Source: Methylotuvimicrobium buryatense 5G
Lineage (GTDB): Bacteria > Pseudomonadota > Gammaproteobacteria > Methylococcales > Methylomonadaceae
Direction of reading: 5' to 3'
Assembly: GCF_000341735.1 (NCBI RefSeq)
Contig: NZ_KB455575.1
Location: 4,565,781 to 4,629,780 of the forward strand
Length of the DNA: 64,000 nucleotides
The position numbers and the translations under genes are program-made. The first letter of the stretch is position 1. Each line of letters begins with the position of its first letter. This document shows, in pieces, positions 24,972 to 33,079 of this stretch. The notes beneath the pieces are model-generated. The model was given only the letters and a program-made list of their open reading frames with translations, was not told where the DNA came from and searched no databases.

Positions 24972-24986
24972 ATGCACAGTATAACG
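24972..24986. promoter_or_regulatory. Possible degenerate Zur operator before the FhcA operon
   Basis: ATGCACAGTATAACG has a perfect right half-site (TATAACG) but only ACA of the left half, compared with the operator before the TonB receptor. It is 63 bases upstream of the fhcA ATG. Without a binding test this is weak evidence. Confidence 0.3.
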
Positions 24987-25049
24987 ATGCTTGACCAAAT
25001 GACTCAACCCTTGATTTCTTCTTCAGCAATCATTTAAGGAATTCACACC

Positions 25050-26723
25050 ATGCTGATTCGACTCAAAGGCGGGAAAGTTTACGATCCTGCGCAAGCGCTC
25101 GATGGCGAGATTCGGGATATTTATTTCCGGGACAGTGTCATCGTCGACAAACCGGAAGCCGGCGCCATGATCGATGCCGATTACGACATCGCCGGCTGCG
25201 TGGTCATGGCCGGCGCGATCGATATTCACAGCCATATCGCCGGCGGTAACGTCAACACCGCGCGCTTGTTGCTGCCGGAACAGCACCGCAATTTCGTGGC
25301 GCGCAAACTCGGTCATCGATTCAGCACCTCCCGCTGGTCGGCGACCGAAACCGGTTATCGTTATGCCCGCATGGGCTATACCACCGTCGTCGAACCGGCC
25401 ATACTGCCGATCAATGCCTTGGATGCGCATTTGCAGATGGCCGACATTCCGATCATCGACACGGCGGGGCTCGCGATTCTCGGTAACGACGATTATTTGT
25501 TGCGTTTAATGCGGAGCGGCGCGTCTCAATCGCAAATCAACGATTACGTCGCCTGGACCTTACACTCGACGCGTTGCCTCGGTTTGAAAGTCATCAATGC
25601 CGGCGGAGCGAATGCGTTTAAGTCCAATGCCCGTAGCTTCGATCTGGACGATGTCGTTCCCGAATACGGCGTCAGCTCGCGTCATATTTTGCAAACTTTA
25701 CAGCGCGCCGCTTGTGAGGTCGAAATTCCGCATCCGGTGCATGTGCATTGCAACAATCTGGGCGTACCCGGCAATGTCGATACCGCATTGGCGACAATGG
25801 AAGCGGCTCAGGGCCTGCCGATGCATTTGGCGCACATTCAATTCTACGGCTACGGCAACGAAGGCGATCGAGGCTTTTCGTCGGCGGCCGCGAAGCTAAT
25901 CGACGGATTCAAAAAACACCCGAACATTACGATGGACGTCGGCCAGGTTTTGTTCGGACAAACCGTCACGATATCCGGCGATGTGATCGCGCAATACAGC
26001 CGCAGGAACGATGCTTCGCCGAATAAATGGATCGCCTGGGATGCCGAATGCGAAGGCAGCGGCGGCGTCGTGCCTTACCGCTACAAAGAAACGAGTTTCG
26101 TCAACAGTCTGCAATGGCTAATCGGCCTGGAAATCTTCTTGTTGGCCGAGGATCCGTGGCGCTTGTTCTTCACGACCGACCATCCGAACGGCGCGCCGTT
26201 TACGATGTATCCTTACCTGATCCGCCTGTTGATGGATCGCGATTATCGATTGCAATGCCTCGAACAATTGAATCAGGAAGCGGTCGCGATGAGTCTATTG
26301 AAGGATCTCGACAAAGAATTTTCGCTCTATGACATCGCCGTGATGACCCGAACCGCCGCCGCCCGTTTGCTGGGCTTGCCGGACCGGGGGCATTTGCGGC
26401 CCGGTGCGGTAGCCGATATTGCCGTTTACCGCGAACAAGCCGATAAGGCCGCGATGTTCGCCGATGCCGAACTGCTGTTCAAAAACGGCCGCCTGGCCGT
26501 GCAAAACGGTGCGGTCGTCGAACGGTGCAACGGGACGGCACAAGTCGTTCAGCCGCTTTTCGATCACCGTATCGAACGCGATTTGCAAAACTATTACGAC
26601 CGCTTCTACAACCTCGGCCTGGCCAATTTTACGGTCGGCGACGTCGATGCGGGGCAGGCCGATAGCGAACGTTTCCGCGCGCATGCCTGCGGCCGTCCTT
26701 ATTTGGCGGAGAATGCCCGGTGA
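25050..26723 (+). CDS. fhcA: FhcA-like formyltransferase/hydrolase subunit A (zinc-locus copy)
   Basis: 557 residues, an amidohydrolase-family protein of the FwdA/FhcA type. In methylotrophs FhcA is part of the FhcABCD complex, which transfers the formyl group from H4MPT to methylofuran and hydrolyses it to formate. Metal ligands appear complete: His60 and His62 (DIHSHIAGG), Lys180 (LGLKVINAGG), His231/His233 (PVHVHCNNLG), His262 (HLAHIQFYGYG) and Asp377 (TTDHPNGAPF). No fhcB, C or D gene is nearby. Instead a COG0523 chaperone gene overlaps its end (GTGA) and folE2 follows. This looks like a second, zinc-starvation copy, comparable to the pyrC2 or hisI2 paralogues of zinc regulons. I cannot tell whether it is the only fhcA in the genome. 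The ATG is preceded by AAGGAA. Confidence 0.9.
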   Translation: MLIRLKGGKVYDPAQALDGEIRDIYFRDSVIVDKPEAGAMIDADYDIAGCVVMAGAIDIHSHIAGGNVNTARLLLPEQHRNFVARKLGHRFSTSRWSATETGYRYARMGYTTVVEPAILPINALDAHLQMADIPIIDTAGLAILGNDDYLLRLMRSGASQSQINDYVAWTLHSTRCLGLKVINAGGANAFKSNARSFDLDDVVPEYGVSSRHILQTLQRAACEVEIPHPVHVHCNNLGVPGNVDTALATMEAAQGLPMHLAHIQFYGYGNEGDRGFSSAAAKLIDGFKKHPNITMDVGQVLFGQTVTISGDVIAQYSRRNDASPNKWIAWDAECEGSGGVVPYRYKETSFVNSLQWLIGLEIFLLAEDPWRLFFTTDHPNGAPFTMYPYLIRLLMDRDYRLQCLEQLNQEAVAMSLLKDLDKEFSLYDIAVMTRTAAARLLGLPDRGHLRPGAVADIAVYREQADKAAMFADAELLFKNGRLAVQNGAVVERCNGTAQVVQPLFDHRIERDLQNYYDRFYNLGLANFTVGDVDAGQADSERFRAHACGRPYLAENAR

Positions 26724-27688
26724 ATCGGGCTTCTTCGAAAACGATTCAACGGATACCGGTGATCGTGCTGAGCGGTTTTCTCGGCAGCGGCAAAACGACG
26801 CTATTAAATCATCTGCTCCGCGCCGCACCGCATTCGGCTGTGATCATTAACGAATTCGGCTCGACGCCGATTGATCAAGAATTGCTCGCGGAGCATAAGA
26901 TCCCGTTAACAACGCTGTCCGGCGGTTGTTTATGCTGCCAAGTGCGCGGCTCGTTGGCGCCGATGTTAAAAAATCTGCGCATGGCCTACGATGCAAAGCC
27001 GGTCAAACCGTTTAGCCGTATTTTTATCGAAACCAGCGGCGTGGCGAGTCCCGAGCCGATTCTCGATAAGCTGTTGAACGAACGCTGGCTGGCGCCGCGC
27101 TATCGTTATCAAGGCATGATTACGACCGTCTCGGCGTTGGCCGCCGAAACCTATCTGACGCGCTTTCCCGAAGCCCAAGCGCAGATCGCCTGGGCCGATA
27201 AGCTCGTACTGACCCAAGCCGATTTGGCCGAGGCGGCGCAAGTCGAACGCGTGCAAAACCGACTGCAAGAATTAGCGCCTTCGATTGCGCATCTCGAATC
27301 GGCACAAACCTCCGGTTTGGCGGAGGCTCTGCTCGATTTTGGCGGCCTATTTCGCCCGATCGCTCAACCTCGGTCGGACGATTTACCCGAGCACGGTTTC
27401 AATAGCGTGTCGTTGCAACTGGAACAACCGGTTGCTTGGGCGCGCTTGCAAGCGGTGCTTGAAATACTGCTCAGCGACCCGCAAAGTCATATCGTCAGAG
27501 TGAAGGGCGTGATTTTTACCGAAGAACACGATGGGCCGATGGCGGTCCACGGCATTGCCGGCCATTTGTTTCCGCCGGCGCCGATGCCGCTGCGGGAGAA
27601 TGTCGATAACCGAGGGCGCCTGGTCTTTATCGCCGGCGGCGACATCAAGACCTTGGCCGAAACCGTCATGAACGCATTGCGGCAATGA
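26720..27688 (+). CDS. COG0523 GTPase, third copy, coupled to fhcA
   Basis: 322 residues starting with GTG that overlaps the fhcA stop (GTGA). It has Walker A GFLGSGKTT, INEFGSTPIDQ, the metal motif GCLCC (Cys70, Cys72, Cys73), ETSGVASPEP and TQAD. A C-terminal CobW_C domain is present. The tight coupling to fhcA suggests that the FhcA-like enzyme may be its client, with metal inserted or exchanged under zinc shortage; this is an inference from position. It is the most divergent of the three COG0523 proteins here (for example GCLCCQVRG). Confidence 0.9.
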   Translation: MNRASSKTIQRIPVIVLSGFLGSGKTTLLNHLLRAAPHSAVIINEFGSTPIDQELLAEHKIPLTTLSGGCLCCQVRGSLAPMLKNLRMAYDAKPVKPFSRIFIETSGVASPEPILDKLLNERWLAPRYRYQGMITTVSALAAETYLTRFPEAQAQIAWADKLVLTQADLAEAAQVERVQNRLQELAPSIAHLESAQTSGLAEALLDFGGLFRPIAQPRSDDLPEHGFNSVSLQLEQPVAWARLQAVLEILLSDPQSHIVRVKGVIFTEEHDGPMAVHGIAGHLFPPAPMPLRENVDNRGRLVFIAGGDIKTLAETVMNALRQ

Positions 27689-27732
27689 GATATCGACTCC
27701 GGCGTTCAATATTTATTTAAAGGAATTCATCA

Positions 27733-28545
27733 ATGAACAATCAATCAAGCATCCCCTCTTTAGAAAACTCTATTGTCGACGTGCAAGGCATTGCCGACTC
27801 GCGGCGTATTGCGATCGACAAGGTCGGCATCAAGGCGATTCGCCATCCGATACGGGTTAAAGATCGGTCGGTCGGCGAACAGCATACGATCGGTTTATTC
27901 GATATGTATGTCAATTTGCCGCACGACTTCAAAGGCACGCATATGTCGCGCTTCGTTGAGATTCTGAATCAACACGACCGCGAAATCAGCGTCGAATCGT
28001 TCGGCTTGATGCTCGAAGAAATGGTGCAGCGCTTGGATGCACAGTCGGGCTACATCGAAATGCAGTTTCCGTTTTTTATCGACAAAGCCGCGCCGGTCAG
28101 CGGCGTGCGCAGCCTGCTCGATTATCAAGTGAGCTTGATCGGCGAAATTGCCGGCAGTGAAGTGCAAACGCGTATCAAAGTCGTCGTCCCGGTCACCAGT
28201 CTTTGCCCATGTTCCAAGACCATTTCGGACAGGGGCGCGCACAATCAACGGTCTCATGTGACGCTGACGGTACTGATCAATGATTTCATCTGGATTGAAG
28301 AGTTGATCGATCTGGCCGAACAAGAAGCGTCCTGCCAAATTTACGGATTGCTGAAACGCCCCGACGAAAAATATGTCACCGAATACGCTTACGACAATCC
28401 CAAATTCGTCGAGGACATGGTGCGCGATGTCGCAGCCCGGTTGGAAGCCGAACCTAGAATCAGCGCCTATATCGTCGAATCGGAAAACTTCGAATCGATT
28501 CATAATCACTCGGCTTATGCATTGATCGAGCGGGATAAGCGTTAA
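27733..28545 (+). CDS. folE2: GTP cyclohydrolase IB (FolE2)
   Basis: 270 residues of the FolE2/MptA type, which makes dihydroneopterin triphosphate from GTP, the precursor of folate and of methanopterin-like pterins. Key residues are Cys158 (SLCPCSK) and His170 ([10 protein letters not shown]), spaced as in characterised FolE2. FolE2 can use metals other than zinc and typically replaces the zinc-dependent FolE under zinc limitation. It sits 44 bases after the COG0523 gene, with AAAGGAATT before its ATG, and should belong to the fhcA operon. The pairing of a pterin-synthesis enzyme with a pterin-linked C1 enzyme in one operon is notable. Confidence 0.95.
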   Translation: MNNQSSIPSLENSIVDVQGIADSRRIAIDKVGIKAIRHPIRVKDRSVGEQHTIGLFDMYVNLPHDFKGTHMSRFVEILNQHDREISVESFGLMLEEMVQRLDAQSGYIEMQFPFFIDKAAPVSGVRSLLDYQVSLIGEIAGSEVQTRIKVVVPVTSLCPCSKTISDRGAHNQRSHVTLTVLINDFIWIEELIDLAEQEASCQIYGLLKRPDEKYVTEYAYDNPKFVEDMVRDVAARLEAEPRISAYIVESENFESIHNHSAYALIERDKR

Positions 28546-28569
28546 CATTTTCTCCAAGGCGCACTTCGC

Positions 28570-29874
28570 CTAAATCCGGATCGTCAGCAGCTCGTGGATA
28601 TTCGTCGTATACGAAGGCGATTTAAATTGCTGCCGCATCCGCCAGCGTTGACTGAGGATTTCGCCGGCATAGCGAATGCTACTTCTGCCGTAGCGGCGGT
28701 TGATAGCGTCGAGCGTCTGCATCAATTCGTCCGAGCGGTTCGACTGTTCGCCACCGTTAAATAGCGACAATTGCGCCACGCCCTCCGGCAACAGTTCCGG
28801 TAACAACACGCCGGCGCGCTGATAGGAAAGACACGGTCGGAAGATTCGCGCCAGCCCCCGTTGCGCGGCTCGTTGCAGTTGCGCCGAATCGTGCGTGGGC
28901 AATTGAAATTCGAATGTGGCGCTGTTCGCATAAAAGGGCTGCCGTGTATCGAACGGACTGGTTTCAACGAAGACCGTCAAGGCATGCGCCGCGAGCTTGT
29001 GTTGCCGGCATTTTTCCGCCGAACGGGTAGCGAAATAGGTCACGGCAGCGCGCAGATCGTCGTAGCCGGTCAATTTTTCGCCGAAACTGCGCGAGGTCAG
29101 AATTTGTTTTCTCGGCGCAGGGACGTCTTCGAGATCAAGGCAAGAAAGCCCGCGCAATTCATAGACGATACGTTCCATGACCACGCCGAAATGCCCTCGC
29201 AACCGTTTCGGATCGGATTGTTTCAGCGCCAATGCATCGGCAATACCTAACAAGTTTAAGCGCGATTGCGATCGTGCGGCGATGCCCCACAAATCGGTCA
29301 ACGCGGTTTCCGCCAATACGGTATCGGAATCGTCCACAGTGCGCCAATCGAGCACGGGGCATTGCCGGAACCGGCCGCCTTTCGCCAAACGATTGGCCAG
29401 CTTGGCCAGGGTCTTGGACGGTGCAATGCCGATCGAAATAGGAATACCGGTCCATTGTTTGACGACAGCGCAAATTTCCAGGCAATAGCCGGTCAGGTCG
29501 GTATGCAGTCCGGTCAAATCAAGAAAGCATTCGTCGATGGAATACACTTCGATGCGCGGCGCGAACCCGGCCAAAACTTGCATGACGCGCCGGGACATAT
29601 CGCCGTACAAGGCATAGTTCGAAGAGAGCACAGCGACGCCGTGTTGCCTTGCGAAACGTTCGATTTGAAAGAAAGGCGCACCCATCTTGATGCCGATGGC
29701 TTTTGCTTCGTTGCTTCGCGCGATGACGCAGCCGTCGTTGTTGGACAGCACGACAACCGGTTTGCCGTTCAACTCGGGCCGAAAAACCCGCTCGCACGAG
29801 GCATAAAAATTATTGCAGTCGGCGATCGCGAAGACTTTGTCCGAAGGATCAGGTCGGTAACGAACGGACGACAT
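28570..29874 (-). CDS. umuC: Error-prone DNA polymerase V subunit UmuC
   Basis: 434 residues from ATG 29874, which overlaps umuD by 26 bases. Y-family motifs are VFAIADCNNFYASCERVF (first Asp of the active site), VEVYSIDECFLDL-like IEVYSIDECFLDL (the Asp-Glu pair) and GIAPSKTLAKLANRLAK. The C-terminal little-finger domain follows. It performs translesion synthesis with UmuD' and RecA. It converges on folE2 with only 24 bases between stops. Confidence 0.95.
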   Translation of the reverse strand: MSSVRYRPDPSDKVFAIADCNNFYASCERVFRPELNGKPVVVLSNNDGCVIARSNEAKAIGIKMGAPFFQIERFARQHGVAVLSSNYALYGDMSRRVMQVLAGFAPRIEVYSIDECFLDLTGLHTDLTGYCLEICAVVKQWTGIPISIGIAPSKTLAKLANRLAKGGRFRQCPVLDWRTVDDSDTVLAETALTDLWGIAARSQSRLNLLGIADALALKQSDPKRLRGHFGVVMERIVYELRGLSCLDLEDVPAPRKQILTSRSFGEKLTGYDDLRAAVTYFATRSAEKCRQHKLAAHALTVFVETSPFDTRQPFYANSATFEFQLPTHDSAQLQRAAQRGLARIFRPCLSYQRAGVLLPELLPEGVAQLSLFNGGEQSNRSDELMQTLDAINRRYGRSSIRYAGEILSQRWRMRQQFKSPSYTTNIHELLTIRI

Positions 29875-30358
29875 GCGCGACCTCGCCCCAAATGTGTAGA
29901 TCCATGCCTTCTTTGATCGGCAAGTCCGGATAGTCCGGATTCTTGGCGCGCAAACAAACGGCACCGCACGACAAATCCAGGCACTTGACCGTCACTTCGC
30001 CGTCGATGACGGCGACCACGATCGAATTGTGTTTCGCCGTTAGCGAACGGTCCACGACCAGCATATCGCCGTCGTTGATCCCGGCCCCCGTCATCGAATG
30101 CCCCTCGACGCGCACAAAAAACGTCGCGGGTGGATTTTGAATGCAGAGTCGGTTTAAATCGATCGACGCTTCCAAATGATCGTCGGCGGGCGACGGAAAG
30201 CCTGCCGGTACTTTCGACGTGAAGAGCGGCAACTTCAGTGTCGAAGGCTGTGTAGCCGGGCCAAAAAACGGCAACGCCAAATTATCGGACAGCACGAACG
30301 CAGTAGGGCAAGCTTGAGCGTTACGATGTTGATAACGCGACAAAGGAATGACAATCAT
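29849..30358 (-). CDS. umuD: UmuD-type self-cleaving protein
   Basis: 169 residues from ATG 30358, with GGAG ten bases upstream. The cleavage region is KVPAGFPSPADDHLE (Ala-Gly bond), the nucleophile is Ser in GHSMTG and the general base is Lys in TAKHNSIVV, as in LexA/UmuD S24 peptidases. It is about 30 residues longer at the N-terminus than E. coli UmuD. After RecA-stimulated cleavage it would join UmuC, encoded by the overlapping gene downstream. I did not see a clear LexA box of the CTGT-N8-ACAG type upstream. Confidence 0.92.
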   Translation of the reverse strand: MIVIPLSRYQHRNAQACPTAFVLSDNLALPFFGPATQPSTLKLPLFTSKVPAGFPSPADDHLEASIDLNRLCIQNPPATFFVRVEGHSMTGAGINDGDMLVVDRSLTAKHNSIVVAVIDGEVTVKCLDLSCGAVCLRAKNPDYPDLPIKEGMDLHIWGEVAHVVRSLPT

Positions 30359-30586
30359 CGTGAACAAACTCCAAGCGCAGCAGATAGGAAGCGCATAGTA
30401 CATCAAAACGGGTTTTGTTCTCAATTGGTTCTTGTTTTGAGACGGGAAGAGAAGGTCTTAGACGGTTTTCGATCAAAAGGGAGGTATATAGGAGTTGGGC
30501 TGTGTTAGACGATTTTTACTGGAGAAAACTATAGTTTGAGGTGTGAAAAATATGTCGGGTATAAATCGGACATAAGCGTGTCCTTT

Positions 30587-30801
30587 CAGCAATTCCCAAT
30601 TTGGAGATCAAAAAGGGTGTGGGGTATGCTTGGCGAGGATGTCGGCAGCAGGGCAGATTTTTGCTCCATGCAAAATCTGCATTCACGCCATCCTTGGCGT
30701 TCGAGCTGCCGCCAAGCCCCCATGGATGGGTTTACGGCGTTCCTCGACAGGCATGCCCCACACCCTAAAATCGGCGAAACTGCTCAAACTGGGAATTGCT
30801 G
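30587..30801. mobile_element. Family B miniature element with 9-bp target duplication, copy 2
   Basis: Starts CAGCAATTCCCAATTTGG and ends CTGGGAATTGCTG. It is flanked by GTGTCCTTT on both sides (30578-30586 and 30802-30810). It is 215 bp because it contains the family E hairpin (30653-30699), which is absent from the 165-bp copies at 18560 and 53893. Confidence 0.87.
30653..30699 (+). repeat. Family E hairpin module, copy 2, inside the family B element
   Basis: GCAGATTTTTGCTCCATGCA then AAATCTGC forms a hairpin followed by ACGCCATCCTTGGCG. The family B copy at 53893 lacks this module at the same place (GCAGGGC...CTGCCGCC), so the module was inserted into or lost from the element. Confidence 0.65.
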
Positions 30802-30954
30802 GTGTCCTTTTTCGCTCTTGGCGTTTTCGTTTGGCTTCTTCTAGTCCTTGGCTTTGAAAGATCGCAGGGATGAATGGGATTTTTTTAGAAATGAGACAAA
30901 AATGCGAAAAGATTGATTTATCGATTCTTTTTTTCTCGTAAATCTTTGATTTTA

Positions 30955-31031
30955 TGGCGCCCCGAACACGATTCGAACGTGTGACCTTCCCCTTAGGAGG
31001 GGGATGCTCTATCCAGCTGAGCTACCGGGGC
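30955..31031 (-). tRNA. tRNA-Arg (anticodon CCT)
   Basis: A complete 77-base cloverleaf on the minus strand. The acceptor stem is GCCCCGG with TCGGGGC, the D-arm GCTC/GAGC, the anticodon stem TCCCC/GGGGA with loop CTCCTAA (anticodon CCT), and the T-arm ACACG-TTCGAAT-CGTGT. The 3' CCA is encoded. It reads AGG codons as arginine. Confidence 0.96.
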
Positions 31032-31279
31032 TTGAATCGGATGACAAATTTTATCATAACTTTCTATATTAAGTTTCTTTGATTTCTAATGATTTCCCGT
31101 TCGAGTTTGGCTATGAAGCAGTCGAGTTAGTTTTGGTTTTACGGAGGTAAGTTATACCCTTTGCTTGTCAAATTTCGGCGTCGGGGTGCCCGTCAAAGGA
31201 CGCCGTGAATACGTCCATGGCTCTATGACAGCATCCATGCTGCCAAAGCCTTTGCCGAACACCCCGACGCCTCCATACG
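31032..31279. other. Intergenic region with family A repeat
   Basis: Lies upstream of the tRNA on its strand. It is largely occupied by the left part of a family A repeat (31153-31311) and otherwise AT-rich, with no gene seen. Confidence 0.55.
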
Positions 31280-31311
31280 CTAATGCCGAAATTTGAAGTG
31301 CGATAGGTATA
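31153..31311. repeat. Family A palindromic repeat, full copy
   Basis: Starts TATACCCTTTGCTTGTC and ends GCGATAGGTATA. It contains the core CAAAGGACGCCGTGAATACG and the inner stem with TGACAGCATCCATGCTG. Its right end overlaps the 3' end of the short frame after flgN and supplies that frame's last residues. Confidence 0.8.
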
Positions 31312-31483
31312 AATGCGCTGAGGCCGCGATTGCATTGATTAACTTTATGATTTGATCCCGATCGGTTAGAAAATTGGGATTATCGTCGTTGTTTGATATT
31401 CCGATTTCTTGGGGGCGCTTGGTTTCGTGTTGAACAAATAAATGACGTAACGTATCCAGCATGGCTTGGTTCGGTTGAATCAA
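31280..31483 (-). CDS. Short frame after flgN, possibly truncated by a repeat
   Basis: 67 residues from a TTG 9 bases after the flgN stop, or about 60 from an inner ATG. The last dozen residues are encoded by the end of a family A repeat, so the original 3' end may have been lost. Related species often have a ycgR-like or other motility gene after flgN, but the residues here (MLDTLRHLFVQHETKRPQ) do not allow identification. It could be a broken gene or a chance frame. Confidence 0.3.
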   Translation of the reverse strand: MIQPNQAMLDTLRHLFVQHETKRPQEIGISNNDDNPNFLTDRDQIIKLINAIAASAHLYLSHFKFRH

Positions 31484-31492
31484 AACACCGGA

Positions 31493-31993
31493 TTATACCG
31501 AAAATAATGTGCCGGAAAATAAGTCCAATTTGGTGTTGCCGTCAGGTCCGTAGGTATTAATCGTTTGCGGCTTTCCTTTGAGGATGTTCAACGATTGTCG
31601 AGTATGGCGTAGTAAAATTTCAGTTGATGCCCCGTTTTGTTCGTTGAGCAATTGGCATTTTTCGGTCGTTTTAATGAGCATTGTCCAGTTTTCGTCCGTT
31701 TTGGACGTATCGAATCCTGCCTGTATGGCGCGCTCTAAATAATCGCTTAGGCCTGCTCGGGTGTTGGGTAGTTTTTCCGTTTCGAGTATTTGCGCAAGTT
31801 GCTTGGCAAATAGATTAAGCTCTTGAGCGAGTAGTTGTTTTTGTCGGGTTATTTCATCGAACGTTTCGGCAAGCGGAGACTGCTTTAGCGTAATCGCCTC
31901 CTGTTGCAGTGCTTGATAAAGTTGTTCCGTTAATAATAAGCCATTGGTAATGAGTTTTTCAGCGATGGGAAATGTTTGGCTAATAAGAGTCAT
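31493..31993 (-). CDS. flgN: Flagellar export chaperone FlgN
   Basis: 166 residues, mostly long helices, ending with the family hallmark TYGPDGNTKL. FlgN escorts the hook-filament junction proteins FlgK and FlgL, both encoded at the far end of this block. Its ATG overlaps the flgM stop by 4 bases, so it is co-translated with flgM. Confidence 0.92.
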   Translation of the reverse strand: MTLISQTFPIAEKLITNGLLLTEQLYQALQQEAITLKQSPLAETFDEITRQKQLLAQELNLFAKQLAQILETEKLPNTRAGLSDYLERAIQAGFDTSKTDENWTMLIKTTEKCQLLNEQNGASTEILLRHTRQSLNILKGKPQTINTYGPDGNTKLDLFSGTLFSV

Positions 31994-32298
31994 GGACTGT
32001 CCTCGGTACTCATTAATTCGAATTGACTGATTTTTTGCGCGATACGTTCCGGATCGATAGTATAGGTTCCTTCGGCTAGTGCTTGTTTTATTGAAGCAAC
32101 GCGTTCGTTGTCGACTACCGGAAGACTTGCTGCTGAGTCCAATGCTCTTTTTATTTGACTGGAATTGGCAGTAATTTCGATACTGTCGTTATTAGGTTCT
32201 GATTTAATCATTGCGGCGCCAGCATCAATGCCGGGCTTTACCGGGCTTTTAGTTGCTGCTGTGCTGGGTATGCGGCTTGCAATGGGTTCGATAGCCAT
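31990..32298 (-). CDS. flgM: Anti-sigma-28 factor FlgM
   Basis: 102 residues with the C-terminal sigma-binding region VASIKQALAEGTYTIDPERI, typical of FlgM, and a disordered Ser/Ala-rich front. It holds sigma-28 (FliA) until it is exported through the finished hook. A good sigma-28 promoter lies directly upstream (32332-32358), as expected for feedback on its own partner, and a 76-base gap separates it from flgA. Confidence 0.93.
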   Translation of the reverse strand: MAIEPIASRIPSTAATKSPVKPGIDAGAAMIKSEPNNDSIEITANSSQIKRALDSAASLPVVDNERVASIKQALAEGTYTIDPERIAQKISQFELMSTEDSP

Positions 32299-32331
32299 GA
32301 CAAATTCCTCAAATAATTGGGTTCGGTATTG

Positions 32332-32358
32332 TTATCGGCAATGTTACGAATATATTTA
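32332..32358 (-). promoter_or_regulatory. Sigma-28 promoter of flgM
   Basis: On the minus strand TAAA, 15 bases, then GCCGATAA. Both boxes and the spacing match the FliA consensus exactly. It lies 34 bases before the flgM start. Confidence 0.82.
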
Positions 32359-32374
32359 GAGACATGACCTTAAA

Positions 32375-33079
32375 TTATTGAATAATGGAAACCAAGCCAG
32401 GCTTGATGACTGTAGCGGTAATCGTGCGGCCGGACGAGACGTTTTTTACACGAATCGATTGACCTTTTACCCCGTCCATCATTGCTTTACCTTGCATGCG
32501 TACATTATAACCGGGCGACGAGGCGCTAATGGTTATTTTTTCTCCGCGTTTGATCAATACTGCATCCGTAACATTGTTAACGGTAACCACGGAACCCGCC
32601 GGTAAATTACGTAACGACTGTTTGTTTTCGACGGACTCGATTTGACTGAAATAGCTGCTTCTCAGGGTGGCTTGATCGCGTTTTTCGATGGTGAGCATTT
32701 GGCGAGTCAAAATCTGACCGCGGCTGACCGGTCTAGCCAGGACTAGCACGTCTTGCATTATTTTTAATGAGCCGGTCGTGAAAATCGACCAGGGTTTCGG
32801 TCCTTCGCCGCAGCGTACACCGACCGAAAAGCGTCCGGCGCGAAGCGGTTCATTATGCGCGGTGAAGGCGGTTAATTCGTCGGCGCATTTCGGTAATTTT
32901 AAACGGCTATCCAGCGGCGAAATGTGGATGTCGTAGTCGGCGGATGACCCTAGTTGACCGGTGATAAAGCGAGTCACTGTTTGATAGATCGATGCATGCG
33001 TTTGATAATGCGGCGCGGCGAAACCGCTTTGGTATGGCGCGAGCAAGACGAGTAGAGCAACGAATAGTTTGATGATCAT
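32375..33079 (-). CDS. flgA: Flagellar P-ring assembly chaperone FlgA
   Basis: 234 residues with a signal peptide ending AHYQT-like after GFAAPH and the SAF domain (VLVLARPVSRGQILTRQML). The conserved end is GQSIRVKNVSSGRTITATV. FlgA works in the periplasm to help FlgI polymerise into the P ring. A sigma-54 promoter stands 36 bases upstream (33116-33131). The gene heads flgA-flgM-flgN on the minus strand, divergent from cheV. Confidence 0.95.
   Translation of the reverse strand: MIIKLFVALLVLLAPYQSGFAAPHYQTHASIYQTVTRFITGQLGSSADYDIHISPLDSRLKLPKCADELTAFTAHNEPLRAGRFSVGVRCGEGPKPWSIFTTGSLKIMQDVLVLARPVSRGQILTRQMLTIEKRDQATLRSSYFSQIESVENKQSLRNLPAGSVVTVNNVTDAVLIKRGEKITISASSPGYNVRMQGKAMMDGVKGQSIRVKNVSSGRTITATVIKPGLVSIIQ

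Larger units (their letters stand above)
30359..30954. other. Intergenic region upstream of umuD with family B element
   Basis: Holds the umuD promoter region and a family B miniature element (30587-30801) with perfect 9-bp duplications. Short frames crossing the repeat were rejected. No other gene is visible. Confidence 0.6.

Noticed and set aside
28546..28569. Bidirectional terminator between folE2 and umuC
   Set aside because: AGGCGCACTTCGCCT can form a small hairpin, but there is no T-run on either side.
30359..30540. LexA/SOS box before umuD
   Set aside because: No CTGT-N8-ACAG or similar strong palindrome was found; the local LexA motif may differ, so nothing is called.
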